Below, piece by piece: positions 9,701 through 19,846 of a stretch of 32,620 bases of DNA. A model generated the notes under the pieces. That model was not told where the DNA came from and made no database searches. It saw only the letters and a list, made by a program, of their open reading frames with translations. A program made the position numbers and the translations under genes. Location: positions 1-32,620 of the forward strand of contig JAUVYH010000015.1 in NCBI GenBank assembly GCA_030603165.1, read 5' to 3'. Source of the stretch: Fidelibacterota bacterium (GTDB lineage Bacteria > Fidelibacterota > UBA2242). Position 1 is the stretch's first letter; the number at the start of each line of letters is the position of its first letter.

Positions 9701-9740
9701 AGCGACGTCTTCTTTCTGAGGAAGGGGTCGCTGTTTTTTT
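9701..9740 (+). terminator. Intrinsic terminator after rpmE
   Basis: AGCGAC (9701-9706) pairs with GTCGCT (9727-9732), and CTTC (9709-9712) with GAAG (9721-9724) across a small internal loop. A run of seven T (9734-9740) follows. It ends 8 bases before the next start codon. Confidence 0.85.
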
Positions 9741-9748
9741 GTATACTT

Positions 9749-10705
9749 ATGGGAAAAAAGATTTTAGTCGGCGGGCAGGCAGTGATTGAAGGTGTAATGA
9801 TGCGAGCGCCTGGCGCCTATGCTACCGCTGTTCGCAAACCGGACGGAACAATTGAAACAAAACTGACCGACTTTACATCGGTTACGGAAAAAGTTTCCTT
9901 GTTAAAGAAGCCGGTTTTTCGTGGTATCGTATCTCTTTTTGAGTCGTTGAAAATTGGTCTAAGTACACTTCAGTTCTCGGCTGATATTGCTATTCAAGCC
10001 GAAGAAGAGGCTCAGGGTAAAAAACCTAAAAAACAGAATAAATTTCTCTCTGCTTTAATGATGATATTTGCTCTCGCGCTTGGGATGGCGTTATTTGGGT
10101 TTTTGCCGCTGTACATTACGACGGAATTATTGAGTATCGAACGCAACGCTCTTGTATTTAATATTGTCGCCGGATTATGGCGCATTGGTTTCTTTCTTGT
10201 TTATCTATGGCTTATATCCCTGATGAAAGATGTACAGCGCCTGTTTCAATACCATGGGGCTGAACATAAAATCGTATATACATTTGAAAGCGGTAAAGCG
10301 CTTACTGTGGATAATAGCCGCTCCTTTACAACATTTCATCCCCGCTGCGGGACCAGTTTTATTTTTATCGTACTGTTATCGTCAATTTTAATGTTTGCTT
10401 TAATTGACACGGTTATTATTCTGATTATCGGGAAAATCACCTTGTCTTTGCGATTAGTGTTTCATCTGCTCCTGATGCCGCTCGTAGCCGGAGTTGGATA
10501 TGAATTTTTAAAATTAACCGCCCGGAACCAGAAAAAGTGGTGGGGACAATGGTTGTCGGCGCCGGGGCTATGGCTTCAGCGTATTACCACCAAAGCTCCG
10601 AGCGACGAACAACTTGAAGTTGCAATAATTGCTCTTAAAACAGCCTTTGGCGAAAAATATTCGGAGTATGTTGGGCAAACCTTCATTGCAGAAGCGGTTG
10701 AATAA
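9749..10705 (+). CDS. DUF1385 (YqhQ-like) membrane protein
   Basis: A 318-residue protein of the DUF1385 family, widely found beside rpmE and prfA, with no established biochemical function. The family opening [14 protein letters not shown] is at residues 8-21, so the ATG at 9749 must be close to the true start. Hydrophobic helices at about 100-130, 138-160, 205-230 and 235-260 make it an inner-membrane protein; [15 protein letters not shown] and [10 protein letters not shown] are conserved family segments. The start codon sits 8 bases after the T-run of the rpmE terminator, with no clear ribosome site, so expression may depend on read-through. Confidence 0.88.
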   Translation: MGKKILVGGQAVIEGVMMRAPGAYATAVRKPDGTIETKLTDFTSVTEKVSLLKKPVFRGIVSLFESLKIGLSTLQFSADIAIQAEEEAQGKKPKKQNKFLSALMMIFALALGMALFGFLPLYITTELLSIERNALVFNIVAGLWRIGFFLVYLWLISLMKDVQRLFQYHGAEHKIVYTFESGKALTVDNSRSFTTFHPRCGTSFIFIVLLSSILMFALIDTVIILIIGKITLSLRLVFHLLLMPLVAGVGYEFLKLTARNQKKWWGQWLSAPGLWLQRITTKAPSDEQLEVAIIALKTAFGEKYSEYVGQTFIAEAVE

Positions 10706-10716
10706 CAAATATTTAT

Positions 10717-11790
10717 ATGAAAGAGAAACTACGCGAGATTCAGAAACGGTTCGATGACATTTCCCGGGAACTTTCGAATCCCGAGGTGCTGACCGATCAG
10801 AATAATTATCGGAAACTAAGCAAGGAACATAAAAATCTTCTTCCTATCGTGGAAAAGTCGAAGGAGTATCTTAAGATCGTTAATAATATCGAAGAAGATC
10901 TTGAGATTCTCAAAGGATCCGATGCCGAATTAAAGGAGCTGGTCAATGAAGAGATCAATGATCTCCGCAGCCGGGAAGAGCAGCTCCAGGAAGAATTAAA
11001 AATATTATTGATCCCGAAAGATCCAAATGACGATAAAAATGCCATTGTTGAAATACGTGCGGGTACAGGCGGAGATGAAGCCGCAATCTTTGCCGCCGAT
11101 CTTTACCGTATGTATGTCAAATACGCTGAGCGGAAAAACTGGAAAGTTGAAGATCTGTCCGGTAATACAACAGGAATCGGCGGATTCAAAGAGGTAATCT
11201 TTTCACTAAGCGGAAATAATGTTTACGGAACGATAAAATTTGAATCGGGAGTGCACAGGGTTCAGCGCGTTCCTGTTACCGAAACATCCGGCAGAATCCA
11301 TACATCGGCAGCTACGGTAGCAGTGTTACCTGAAGCTGAAGACGTTGATGTCAATATTGATCCGTCAGAACTTCGGATCGATACTTATCGCGCCAGCGGC
11401 GCCGGCGGACAACATGTGAACAAGGTTGAATCAGCCATCCGGATTACCCATTTACCGACTAATCTGGTTGTAACATGTCAGGATGAGAAATCCCAGCATA
11501 AAAATAAAGCCAAAGCTCTGAAAATTTTACGCAGCCGGTTATTGGCGAACAAGCAGTCAGAGCAGGAAGCCGAAATTGCAGCGCAACGAAGATCCATGGT
11601 GAGTACCGGCGATCGCAGCGCGAAAATCAAAACTTATAATTTCCCACAAGGCAGAGTTACAGATCATCGCATCAGCCTGACACTTTATAAACTGGATTCT
11701 GTCATGGCAGGGGATTTGGACGAACTCATCGATGCCGCTAAAATCGCGCATAACATGGATATGTTACAACATTCGTCTGCAGGGTCTTGA
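10717..11790 (+). CDS. prfA: Peptide chain release factor 1
   Basis: It releases the finished chain at UAA and UAG codons. The 357-residue protein has the coiled N-terminal domain (about 1-95), the codon-reading PVT motif of RF1 at 186-188 ([18 protein letters not shown]) and the catalytic GGQ at 230-232 in [18 protein letters not shown] rather than SPF identifies RF1, not RF2. It starts 11 bases after the DUF1385 gene. The glutamine of GGQ is the methylation target of PrmC, encoded next. Confidence 0.97.
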   Translation: MKEKLREIQKRFDDISRELSNPEVLTDQNNYRKLSKEHKNLLPIVEKSKEYLKIVNNIEEDLEILKGSDAELKELVNEEINDLRSREEQLQEELKILLIPKDPNDDKNAIVEIRAGTGGDEAAIFAADLYRMYVKYAERKNWKVEDLSGNTTGIGGFKEVIFSLSGNNVYGTIKFESGVHRVQRVPVTETSGRIHTSAATVAVLPEAEDVDVNIDPSELRIDTYRASGAGGQHVNKVESAIRITHLPTNLVVTCQDEKSQHKNKAKALKILRSRLLANKQSEQEAEIAAQRRSMVSTGDRSAKIKTYNFPQGRVTDHRISLTLYKLDSVMAGDLDELIDAAKIAHNMDMLQHSSAGS

Positions 11791-11840
11791 TCTCGAAAAT
11801 TCTCATTATATTTTTGATAAATCATAATATTCCTTGAACT

Positions 11841-11854
11841 CCGGGAAATCCCGG
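11841..11854 (+). other. Small perfect hairpin before prmC
   Basis: CCGGG-AAAT-CCCGG forms a 5-base-pair stem with a four-base loop, 18 bases before the prmC start and followed by TTAAATTT. It could be a weak terminator or attenuator between prfA and prmC. Confidence 0.35.
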
Positions 11855-11872
11855 TTAAATTTCACTTGTCAT

Positions 11873-12757
11873 ATGGATACTTCTACTCCCCAAACCTGGC
11901 GTATTGTTGATGTGTTAAAATGGTCGAAAGATTTCCTTTTTAACAAAGGCGTCGAATCTCCTCAGGTAGAGGTGGAATGGATGTTGAGAGATGTTCTGAA
12001 TTGCTCCAGGATTGATATTTATCTGAATCATGAGCGACTGCTAAGCGCCGAAGAATTATCGAAGTTTAAGAAAATTCTGGTAGAACGAATAACCGGCAAA
12101 CCGCTTCAGTATATATTGGGTTACACTGAGTTCATGGGGTATAAAATCCGGGTAAATCGCAAAGCGCTGATCCCCCGTCCCGAGACAGAAATTATTGTCG
12201 AAAAAGTGCTGTATATCCTGACACAAGACCGAAACAGTAATCCACAAGTGCTTGATGTGGGAACCGGTTCGGGGTGTATTGCCGTATCCATTGCCGCGGC
12301 TTGTCAAAAATGTTCGGTTCTTGCTCTTGATATTAGTCATAAAGCCCTCGATCTGGCGAAACAGAATGCCGAGCTGAATAAAGTTAGCGACCGGATACGT
12401 TTTGTGGAAAAAGATATCCTGAAGGATTTTCCCGATACGGGACGATTTAATATTATTGTATCCAATCCGCCTTATGTTGACGGCGAGTACTGGGATAATC
12501 TGCCGGATACCGTGAAAAAGTATGAACCGAAAATCGCTCTCAAACCTAATGGGGATTCTCTGATATTTTACAGGCGGTTGAGTCAATTAGCGACCAGGCA
12601 TCTTACAGCTGATGGCGTCCTGGCCGTTGAGATTGGCGGGACGTACCAGGAAAAAGATGTAATCCTTGTATTAAAAGAAAATGGACTTGAAAATTTTGAA
12701 GTTATCAAAGACTATCTTGGACAAAGTCGCGGGGTTTTGGCGCGCTTGAACAAATGA
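11873..12757 (+). CDS. prmC: Release factor glutamine methyltransferase
   Basis: It methylates the GGQ glutamine of release factors using S-adenosylmethionine. ATG 11873 gives a 294-residue protein; an in-frame TTG at 11834 would add residues unlike the family. The N-terminal helical domain (about 8-75) is followed by the SAM-binding loop VLDVGTGSGCIAVSIA (126-141) and the catalytic NPPY at 198-201, with RPETEIIVE at 102-110. It follows prfA, the standard pairing, and overlaps the UbiA gene by 4 bases. Confidence 0.94.
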   Translation: MDTSTPQTWRIVDVLKWSKDFLFNKGVESPQVEVEWMLRDVLNCSRIDIYLNHERLLSAEELSKFKKILVERITGKPLQYILGYTEFMGYKIRVNRKALIPRPETEIIVEKVLYILTQDRNSNPQVLDVGTGSGCIAVSIAAACQKCSVLALDISHKALDLAKQNAELNKVSDRIRFVEKDILKDFPDTGRFNIIVSNPPYVDGEYWDNLPDTVKKYEPKIALKPNGDSLIFYRRLSQLATRHLTADGVLAVEIGGTYQEKDVILVLKENGLENFEVIKDYLGQSRGVLARLNK

Positions 12758-13593
12758 AAACATTATATGCATATATCCGTATGATGCGTCCCCTGAATTT
12801 ATTTCAGGGTGCGATAGCTTTGCTCGTTGCCGGGACGCTGATGAACCAATTTCCCGATTGGACCGTTCTTTTGCTGGCGGTTGGCATTGTTTGGTCATAT
12901 ACCGGCGCCGGGAATGCTTTGAATGATTTTTATGATGCGGAGATCGATAAGATCAATCGACCGGGTCGCCCGATACCCCAGGGACTGATTTCCAAAAGAA
13001 ACGCCCTGCTATTTTCAATTGTGTTGTTTGTAATTGGCACACTCTGGGCAATTCCCCTGCGCTCGCTTGAACTGGTAATTATTTTAGTCACAGCTCTTTT
13101 ATTTTTAATCACCTACAGTATGTTTTTTAAAATGAGACCGTTATTGGGCAATGCTGTAGTCAGCTTCATTCTGGGGATGACATTTCTGTTCGCAGCCAGT
13201 GTTTATGGAGATATTCGCAAAGGAGTCCCTCCATTTATTCTTGCTTTCGGATTCAATCTGATCCGGGAGATTGTCAAAGACATGCAGGATGTCGAAGGAG
13301 ATAGCGCACAGGGCGCCCGAACGCTACCGTTGAGATATGGAATCGATATTGCCAGAAGAATGGTTTACCTGTTTACATTTGTACTGATGTTAGGATGCTT
13401 AGTCCCTTATATGTTGAATATTTATGGTAAATATTATTTGCTGACATTGATAATTGCTGTGGAAATTCCGCTGATTTATTTCTTATATTCATTGCATAGT
13501 GATAATTCGGCGAAAAATTGCGCCCGGTTATCATCATTCTTAAAGGGCGATATATTTTTCGGATTACTGGCGATTTTTTTAGGAAGGTTTTAG
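12754..13593 (+). CDS. UbiA-family prenyltransferase, DGGGP-synthase-like
   Basis: A 279-residue polytopic inner-membrane enzyme. The first aspartate motif NDFYDAEID is at 57-65, followed by NRPGRPIP; the second, DMQDVEGD, is at 176-183, inside REIVKDMQDVEGD and ahead of ARTLPLRYG. These segments most resemble digeranylgeranylglyceryl phosphate synthase, which attaches a second isoprenoid chain in archaeal ether-lipid synthesis and has bacterial homologues in the FCB group. Quinone prenyltransferase or haem/chlorophyll-type UbiA relatives are alternatives. The gene overlaps prmC by 4 bases and abuts dnaE, so it is embedded in an information-processing operon. No GGGP synthase is visible in the window. 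Confidence 0.72.
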   Translation: MKTLYAYIRMMRPLNLFQGAIALLVAGTLMNQFPDWTVLLLAVGIVWSYTGAGNALNDFYDAEIDKINRPGRPIPQGLISKRNALLFSIVLFVIGTLWAIPLRSLELVIILVTALLFLITYSMFFKMRPLLGNAVVSFILGMTFLFAASVYGDIRKGVPPFILAFGFNLIREIVKDMQDVEGDSAQGARTLPLRYGIDIARRMVYLFTFVLMLGCLVPYMLNIYGKYYLLTLIIAVEIPLIYFLYSLHSDNSAKNCARLSSFLKGDIFFGLLAIFLGRF

Positions 13594-16500
13594 ATGTCAA
13601 CATTCATTCATCTGCATAATCACTCAGACTACAGTCTATTGGATGGCGCTCAGACAATTGATGGTATGTTGAAGCGTATCAAAGAACTCGAAATGCCGGC
13701 TGTTGCATTAACGGAGCACGGCAACATGTTCAGCGCTATTACCTTTTATACCGCAGCCCGGAAGTACGGCATCAAACCGATTCTCGGCTGTGAGGTCTAT
13801 GTCGCCGAAAAAGACCGTTTTGATAAAAAGCCAAAAAATCATGGTGGTTTCGGATATCATCACATGGTGTTACTGGCTCAGAATTTACAAGGGTATAAAA
13901 ACCTGATAAAAATGGTAAGCCATGGTTATCTCGAGGGGTTTTACTACCGACCGCGAGTCGATAAGGAATTATTGATCAAATATAATAAGGGTCTGATTGC
14001 CACAACAGCCTGTATTAAGGGCAAAGTGCAGAATCTGGCATTAAAGGGTGATTACGACAAAGCCAAACAGGCAGCCCTGGAATACGCCGAAATTTTTCAG
14101 GATCGCTTCTACCTCGAGGTGCAAAATCATTTTCTGAAGGAAGAGGAGCGCTGGTACTCGATTTCCAGGAAGCTGTCCGAAGAAACCGGTCTGCCACGAA
14201 TTGCCACCAACGATTCGCACTATGCGCGGGCGGAACATTGGGAAGCCCATGACGCCCATTTTTGTCTTGGGATGGGGAAAGAATTACGTGATCCCGACCG
14301 GTTAAGATATGAACCACATGAATACTGGATCAAATCCTATGACGAAATGTGCGAGCTGTTTCCCGACGATCCCGAAGTCATTGAAAACACTGTTAAAATT
14401 GCCGAACAATGTGATCTTGAACTGGATGTCGGAAAACATTACTTGCCCAATTTCCCGATTCCGGAAAGTGAAAAGAAAATTACCGCCGATGAATATCTGT
14501 CAGAGCTGGTTTACCATGGATTACAAAAACGCTATCCGGATGTTACAAACGAAATCAGAGAACGGTCGGACTATGAACTGAGTGTCATCGGAAAAATGGG
14601 TTATGCCGGGTACTTTTTAATCGTGCAGGATTTTGTCCATTTTGCGAAGACTTCCGGTATCCCGGTCGGACCGGGACGTGGTTCAGCCGCCGGTAGTATT
14701 GTGGCGTATGCGCTGGGAATTACAGACATTGATCCATTGAAGTTCAATTTAATTTTTGAGCGGTTTCTAAATCCTGACCGAATATCCATGCCCGATATCG
14801 ACATCGATTTTTGTGACGAAAAGCGTGGACTTGTGATTGATTACATCAAAGAAAAATACGGTGAAAAAAGCGTAACCCAGATCATAACGTTCGGAAAAAT
14901 GAAAGCCCGCGCCGTAATCAGAGACGTTGGACGGGTAATGAGCATGCCGCTTCCGGAAGTAGATCGTATCGCGAAGCTCATACCGGAAGGACCAAATGTC
15001 AATTTAAAAGACTCCCTTGAACAAAGCCGTGAATTAAAAGACGCCTCCGAATTAGATGAAGAGCATAAAAAACTCTTTGAGATATCTCTTGTTCTCGAAG
15101 GTATGAACCGCCATTCCTCCACTCATGCAGCCGGAGTGGTCATTGCGCCGGGCGATTTGACCGATTATGTGCCGCTGTTTAAGTCAACAAGCGGCGATGT
15201 TACCACCCAGTACGATATGAAAAGCGTTGATCAAATCGGCTTATTGAAAGTGGATTTTCTCGGGCTGCGCAACCTGACTGTGATTGATAATACATTGATA
15301 ATGCTTCGCGCCAAAGGAATTGATCTGGAATTAGAAACGATTCCGGAGAAAGATCCCCTAACACTGGAATTGTTCGGAGAGGGGCGCACGATCGGGATAT
15401 TTCAGTTTGAATCAGCCGGAATGCGGGATTATCTAAAAAAATTAAAGCCTTCGAGTATCGATGATTTGATAGCTATGAATGCCCTCTACCGTCCGGGCCC
15501 GATGGATATGATCGATGATTTTATTTCTCGGAAACAGGGTAAAAAGAAAATTACCTATCCTCATCCGTCACTGGAGCCTGTTTTAAAGGATACATACGGC
15601 ATTATTGTCTATCAGGAACAGGTTATGCGGATCGTTAGTGTTATTGGTGGCTTTTCGCTGGCAAAAGCCGATCTGATGCGCCGCGCCATGGGGAAAAAGC
15701 AAAAAAGCACCATGAATGAATTGAAAAGGGAATTCATCGAAGGCGCCGCACAAAAGGGAATATCCGCAGATCTTGCCAAAAAGATTTATGCACTGATCGA
15801 GAAATTTGCCAGCTACGGTTTTAATAAAAGTCATGCCGCGGCTTATGCTGTTCTGGCGTATCGAGTCGGATATCTGAAAGTCCATTATCCGGCAGAATTC
15901 ATGGCGGCGAACCTAACCAGTGAAATGGGCAACACCGCACGGGTAGTCATTTTGTCCAATGAAGTCCGAAGCATGGATTCTGATATACTTCAACCCAGAG
16001 TTAATTGCAGCGAGGTGAATTTCACACCGGAAGACGGCGGTATTCGTTACGGATTGAATGCCATTAAAAATGTCGGCGGACGCGCAGCGGAAGGTATAGT
16101 AGAAACCCGCAAGGAAAAAGGTCCTTTCAAAACATTATTTCAGTTTGTCAGTGCGCTGGACTTAAAGTGTGTTAACCGCAAAGCTCTGGAAAGTCTGGTA
16201 ATATCCGGAGCAATGGATGATCTGGAAGGAAGTCGCGCCCAAAAGTTTGCGGCGATCGATGTTGCGATACAATACGCTCATAGTTTTCAGAAAGAAAAGA
16301 ATGCGAAGCAGGTTAGTCTCTTTGATCTGGAGCCCGGTAATTCAGTTTCGGTGATACAGGAACCTAAATTGCCCGATATTACGCCCTGGGATGATAATGA
16401 ACGCTGGACACGTGAAAAAGAAGTTGTGGGAATGTACCTGTCCGGTCATCCTTTGCTGCAATACAAGACGGAGATTGAATCGTTTTCAAATTATGATTTT

Positions 16501-17028
16501 ACGGAACCTCTCGAAAACCTCGATAAAGCTCCTATTCATCTGGGCGGCTTAATTGCCGGCATTCGGAAACTTTATGATCGAAAAAACCGGCTTATGGCGT
16601 TTATTAAATTAGAAAGCCTTAACGGGACCGTAGAGATGCTGGCTTTTGCTGATATATTCGAGAAGTACAATGAATTTATTAAAATTGATAACCCGGTTTT
16701 CGTTCATGGAAAAGTCAGCAGCCGTGGCGGTGATAGCGGTAAAATTATTGCCGAGGAAATTTGTCCACTTGAAGGATATATGGACAAGAAGTCCAAAAAG
16801 ATCCATGTCCGGCTCAATATTGATCAGATTGGTGAAGATAAAATAGATGACTTAAAAGAATTAGCCGAAAAATATCCCGGTGATTGTTTTTTTATTTTGC
16901 ATCTCTTTGATAAAGAAGATAATGAAAAAGTAATTCGCAGCAGCTCCTGCAAAGTCAGTCCAAAGAAGAAATTTATTTCCGCTTTACAGAAGCAATTTGG
17001 TGAAGAAAATGTCTGGGTGGAAGGATGA
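13594..17028 (+). CDS. dnaE: DNA polymerase III alpha subunit
   Basis: The replicative polymerase, 1144 residues. The PHP domain begins at once ([14 protein letters not shown], about 6-19) and keeps several metal-binding histidines (TEHGN, CEVY). The palm has [10 protein letters not shown] and [10 protein letters not shown] near residue 400, carrying catalytic aspartates. [20 protein letters not shown] and the tandem HhH region follow, and a C-terminal OB-fold (about 985-1060) is visible. It is of the DnaE1 type: no embedded exonuclease as in PolC. ATG follows the previous stop directly, and the stop overlaps dtd (ATGA). Confidence 0.97.
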   Translation: MSTFIHLHNHSDYSLLDGAQTIDGMLKRIKELEMPAVALTEHGNMFSAITFYTAARKYGIKPILGCEVYVAEKDRFDKKPKNHGGFGYHHMVLLAQNLQGYKNLIKMVSHGYLEGFYYRPRVDKELLIKYNKGLIATTACIKGKVQNLALKGDYDKAKQAALEYAEIFQDRFYLEVQNHFLKEEERWYSISRKLSEETGLPRIATNDSHYARAEHWEAHDAHFCLGMGKELRDPDRLRYEPHEYWIKSYDEMCELFPDDPEVIENTVKIAEQCDLELDVGKHYLPNFPIPESEKKITADEYLSELVYHGLQKRYPDVTNEIRERSDYELSVIGKMGYAGYFLIVQDFVHFAKTSGIPVGPGRGSAAGSIVAYALGITDIDPLKFNLIFERFLNPDRISMPDIDIDFCDEKRGLVIDYIKEKYGEKSVTQIITFGKMKARAVIRDVGRVMSMPLPEVDRIAKLIPEGPNVNLKDSLEQSRELKDASELDEEHKKLFEISLVLEGMNRHSSTHAAGVVIAPGDLTDYVPLFKSTSGDVTTQYDMKSVDQIGLLKVDFLGLRNLTVIDNTLIMLRAKGIDLELETIPEKDPLTLELFGEGRTIGIFQFESAGMRDYLKKLKPSSIDDLIAMNALYRPGPMDMIDDFISRKQGKKKITYPHPSLEPVLKDTYGIIVYQEQVMRIVSVIGGFSLAKADLMRRAMGKKQKSTMNELKREFIEGAAQKGISADLAKKIYALIEKFASYGFNKSHAAAYAVLAYRVGYLKVHYPAEFMAANLTSEMGNTARVVILSNEVRSMDSDILQPRVNCSEVNFTPEDGGIRYGLNAIKNVGGRAAEGIVETRKEKGPFKTLFQFVSALDLKCVNRKALESLVISGAMDDLEGSRAQKFAAIDVAIQYAHSFQKEKNAKQVSLFDLEPGNSVSVIQEPKLPDITPWDDNERWTREKEVVGMYLSGHPLLQYKTEIESFSNYDFTEPLENLDKAPIHLGGLIAGIRKLYDRKNRLMAFIKLESLNGTVEMLAFADIFEKYNEFIKIDNPVFVHGKVSSRGGDSGKIIAEEICPLEGYMDKKSKKIHVRLNIDQIGEDKIDDLKELAEKYPGDCFFILHLFDKEDNEKVIRSSSCKVSPKKKFISALQKQFGEENVWVEG

Positions 17029-17471
17029 TTGCGGTAATACAGCGAAGTAAAAACGCCTCGGTATCGGTTGATGGAAGCACTATCGGTAAAATTGATCACG
17101 GACTCGTAATTTTATTAGGTGTTTTTCGGGAAGATGGAGAACCGGATGCGGACTTCCTGGCGGCAAAGATTGCCGGTTTGAGAATTTTTAATGATGAATT
17201 TGGAAAAATGAACTTGTCGGTAAAGGATGTAGCAGGAAGCGTTCTGGTCATATCACAGTTTACACTTTGCGGTGATTGGCGCAAAGGTCGGCGACCAAGT
17301 TATATTAATGCCGCTTCTCCCGCTAAAGGTGAAGCGCTGTATCACTATTTTATCGATTGCCTGAAAAGGGAAGATTTGCCCGTGGCAACCGGGAAATTTG
17401 GCGCCATGATGGACGTCAGCCTGGTAAATGACGGACCGGTGACATTTGTTCTCGACAGTAAGGGGGTGTGA
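17025..17471 (+). CDS. dtd: D-aminoacyl-tRNA deacylase
   Basis: It hydrolyses D-amino acids wrongly attached to tRNA. The 148-residue protein carries both signature motifs, SQFTL at 77-81 and GPVT at 137-140, which form the chiral-proofreading site. [17 protein letters not shown] is the normal start. ATG overlaps the dnaE stop by 4 bases. The last codons lie inside the left arm of a 13-base inverted repeat. Confidence 0.95.
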   Translation: MIAVIQRSKNASVSVDGSTIGKIDHGLVILLGVFREDGEPDADFLAAKIAGLRIFNDEFGKMNLSVKDVAGSVLVISQFTLCGDWRKGRRPSYINAASPAKGEALYHYFIDCLKREDLPVATGKFGAMMDVSLVNDGPVTFVLDSKGV

Positions 17472-17570
17472 TAATATAACCTTAACATCCGGCAGCTGTC
17501 GGATTGTAAACTAATAAATAACATAATGATAAATCACCATGAATGACAAATTTATTCTATCACACCCCCT
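17461..17570. repeat. Perfect 13-base inverted repeat between dtd and radC
   Basis: AGGGGGTGTGATA (17461-17473) is exactly matched by its reverse complement at 17558-17570, with 84 bases between. The interior includes a smaller hairpin, ATCCG/CGGAT, near 17488-17505. The left arm overlaps the dtd stop; the right arm ends 21 bases before the radC start. It could fold as a long stem in RNA or be the ends of a very small mobile element. Confidence 0.7.
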
Positions 17571-17591
17571 AAATTAAAATAGAGCAGACCA

Positions 17592-18311
17592 TTGAAAGTA
17601 AAAGAAGCCGCATATTACCGAATGCCGATAACCAATTGGCCGGAATCGGAACGACCCCGCGAAAAACTGATGCAGTATGGTCCAATGAAATTGAGTGAAA
17701 CCGAGCTGCTGGCGATATTGATCCGGATCGGCGCCGGTGGATATTCTGCGCTGGATGTCGCCCGGGAGTTGCTGCAAAAAACAGGCGGCTTAAATAAACT
17801 GGCTCAAATGGACTATAACGATATATTGCAGATGAAAATAAAAGGTTTGGGAGAAACAAAGGCGGTAACTATTGCCGCCGCGTTGCAGCTTGCCCGCCGC
17901 CTGCAGATTGAGGAGTCAAAAACACCAGATCAGATTTTACGCACATCCGAGGAAGTTGCCCGAATTTGTGGTCCTAAACTGCGGGATTTGAAAAAAGAGA
18001 TCTTCATGGTGTTATTGCTGGCAAGCAATAATCGCCTGATAAAAGAGGTTATTGTTTCGGAAGGCGTCTTAAATGCATCGGTAGTGACGCCCCGCGAGGT
18101 ATTCCGGGAAGCAATACTCGGTATGGCAGCCGCGGTGATTCTGATCCATAACCATCCAAGTGGAAATCCTGAACCAAGTCGCGAGGATATCCGGCTGACA
18201 AAACAGATGGTCGAGAGTGGAAAGACTATGAATATTCCGGTATTGGATCATATAATCATTGCCGGTGACGGTTATACCAGTTTTTCGGATCGGGGATTGA
18301 TGACATCGTGA
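17592..18311 (+). CDS. radC: RadC-family (JAB/MPN) protein
   Basis: The family was named for DNA repair, but its actual biochemical role is unsettled. An N-terminal helix-hairpin-helix region (about 35-105) is followed by the MPN+ metal-binding motif HNHPSGNPEPSRED at 186-199, then LDHIIIAGDGYTSFSDRG. The start given is TTG 17592, which keeps YR before the usual WPESERPREKL opening; ATG 17622 is the alternative. Neither has a clear ribosome site. It is in the direction of dnaE-dtd but separated by an inverted-repeat region. Confidence 0.88.
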   Translation: MKVKEAAYYRMPITNWPESERPREKLMQYGPMKLSETELLAILIRIGAGGYSALDVARELLQKTGGLNKLAQMDYNDILQMKIKGLGETKAVTIAAALQLARRLQIEESKTPDQILRTSEEVARICGPKLRDLKKEIFMVLLLASNNRLIKEVIVSEGVLNASVVTPREVFREAILGMAAAVILIHNHPSGNPEPSREDIRLTKQMVESGKTMNIPVLDHIIIAGDGYTSFSDRGLMTS

Positions 18312-18343
18312 TAAATACCAGACAGCGTTGAAATAAAAACCGG

Positions 18344-18372
18344 TTGACGGAAATATTTTTAGTTGATTTAAT
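18344..18372 (+). promoter_or_regulatory. Candidate sigma70 promoter for the TPR gene
   Basis: TTGACG (18344-18349), a 17-base spacer and TTTAAT (18367-18372). Each box matches 5 of 6 consensus bases. The start codon is about 50 bases downstream. Confidence 0.5.
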
Positions 18373-18423
18373 TCCAATTGATAATAAATTCACTGTAGAA
18401 GTAGCTTTTTAAAGGAGAGAGCC

Positions 18424-19842
18424 ATGGATTTGATGGATAAATCCGTTTTAGAATCATATTTGGAATCGCATGACGGTAGTAAGCTGGGACCGATCCTGGC
18501 AGAGATTTACCTGCAGGAAGACCGGATTGATGATATGATCAACTTGTGTCAACAGGAAATAACCAAAGATCCGAAATCTCCATACGGTTATTATCTACTG
18601 GCGCTGGCAGAGATCAAATCAAACGAAATTGCGAATGCTACAGAGCATTTAAAACAGACCGTTTCACTGGATTCAGGTTTTTTAGAAGCCTATTACAAAC
18701 TTGTTGAAATCGGGCAAGATACATTAAGCCCCGGAGTGCTGAAAACCTGCTATATTAGAATTGCGGAATTGAATCCTCTGGATGAAAATGCTCGTGCGGC
18801 AGCCGGGCAAATCAGCGAAGGTGCGGATAAAGAAGCCTTGGCTAAAATCGATTTGCCCAAAGTGACAAGGCGCTCTGTCTCTCCACAGCCTGTTCCTGAA
18901 GTGAAAGCGGAGGAGACGAAAGCGGAACAGGAACCATTCCTGGCTGAACAGCAAGCTAAAGAGGAAATTGCCGTTCCAGAAAAACCCACAGTGGCGCCCA
19001 GCCAACCTCAACTAAGCGAAGAGGAAGCACATCTTGGTCCGGTAATTGAGGATGAAGTTGAACCGGTATTAGAACCTGAGATCGAACCGGAACCGCAGCC
19101 GGAGCCTCCAGAGGAAGTGATCACGAAGGTTGAACCGGCTGAACCTAAACCGGAACCACAGTTAGAGAAACCCACACCAGCTGTCTCCGGCGGAACGACT
19201 TCGGCATTAAGCGAGATGTTCAGCAAATTAAAATCCAAACCTCTGATAGAAGTTCAGAAGGAAGATTGGAACTTGCCGGTAGTAGATAGTAAAAAAACCG
19301 AGCAAAGCAATGCGCCTGATATAGCGACTCCAAAACCGGATATAAGATTTACGGTTCCGCTCAGGGATTCAATTGATCCGAAGAAGAAAATGGATTTGAT
19401 CCATAAGGAAATCGGACTAAAACCAGATTTAGGTGCAGCGCCGGAAGAAAAAAAAAAGACCCCCGAAGCTAAAATAGAAGAAATTCCTGCTACTGAGGCA
19501 AAGGGTACCGTATCTGAAAAAACAGCGCCTTCCACTGTCAAGAAACCTCCCACCAAAAAACCAACAACGGCTAAAAAACCAACTGCGGCTCGTAAGAAAA
19601 GCAGTCGAAAAAAAAGTGCAGATACCATATCCTTTAATTCACGGGAATCTACTAGCGGCAAAATCGAACTGAAGATACCCGTTCCCACGTTTACTCTTGT
19701 TGAGGTGTTTAAAAAACAAAAATTATATAATGAAGCTCTTCAACTATTGGATGTTTTGGAAAAACGTTCCAAGAACAAAGACAAGATAGAAAAAGAGAGA
19801 CAGGAGCTATTACGTCTGAAGATGGAAGGATCTGGGTCGTAA
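18424..19842 (+). CDS. TPR protein with Pro/Glu-rich and Lys/Ala-rich linkers
   Basis: A 472-residue protein with no signal peptide or membrane segment. About residues 10-135 are TPR-like helical repeats (LAEIYLQEDRIDDMINLC, YGYYLLALAEIKSNEIANA, LEAYYKLVEIG). About 140-250 is rich in Pro and Glu (PEPQPEPPEE), about 355-400 in Lys, Pro, Thr and Ala, both presumably disordered. A conserved-looking C-terminal block (about 415-472) contains another TPR-like pair (PTFTLVEVFKKQKLYNEAL). AAGGAGA precedes the ATG. This is a cytoplasmic scaffold by appearance; no function is recognised. Its stop is 4 bases from the convergent osmC stop. Confidence 0.7.
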   Translation: MDLMDKSVLESYLESHDGSKLGPILAEIYLQEDRIDDMINLCQQEITKDPKSPYGYYLLALAEIKSNEIANATEHLKQTVSLDSGFLEAYYKLVEIGQDTLSPGVLKTCYIRIAELNPLDENARAAAGQISEGADKEALAKIDLPKVTRRSVSPQPVPEVKAEETKAEQEPFLAEQQAKEEIAVPEKPTVAPSQPQLSEEEAHLGPVIEDEVEPVLEPEIEPEPQPEPPEEVITKVEPAEPKPEPQLEKPTPAVSGGTTSALSEMFSKLKSKPLIEVQKEDWNLPVVDSKKTEQSNAPDIATPKPDIRFTVPLRDSIDPKKKMDLIHKEIGLKPDLGAAPEEKKKTPEAKIEEIPATEAKGTVSEKTAPSTVKKPPTKKPTTAKKPTAARKKSSRKKSADTISFNSRESTSGKIELKIPVPTFTLVEVFKKQKLYNEALQLLDVLEKRSKNKDKIEKERQELLRLKMEGSGS

Positions 19843-19846
19843 CGGG

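Noticed and set aside
12056-12586. 176-codon minus-strand frame
   Set aside because: Antisense shadow of prmC; no recognisable motif.
19254-19688. 144-codon minus-strand frame
   Set aside because: Opposite strand of the biased Pro/Glu/Lys linker of the TPR gene; base bias keeps the frame open.
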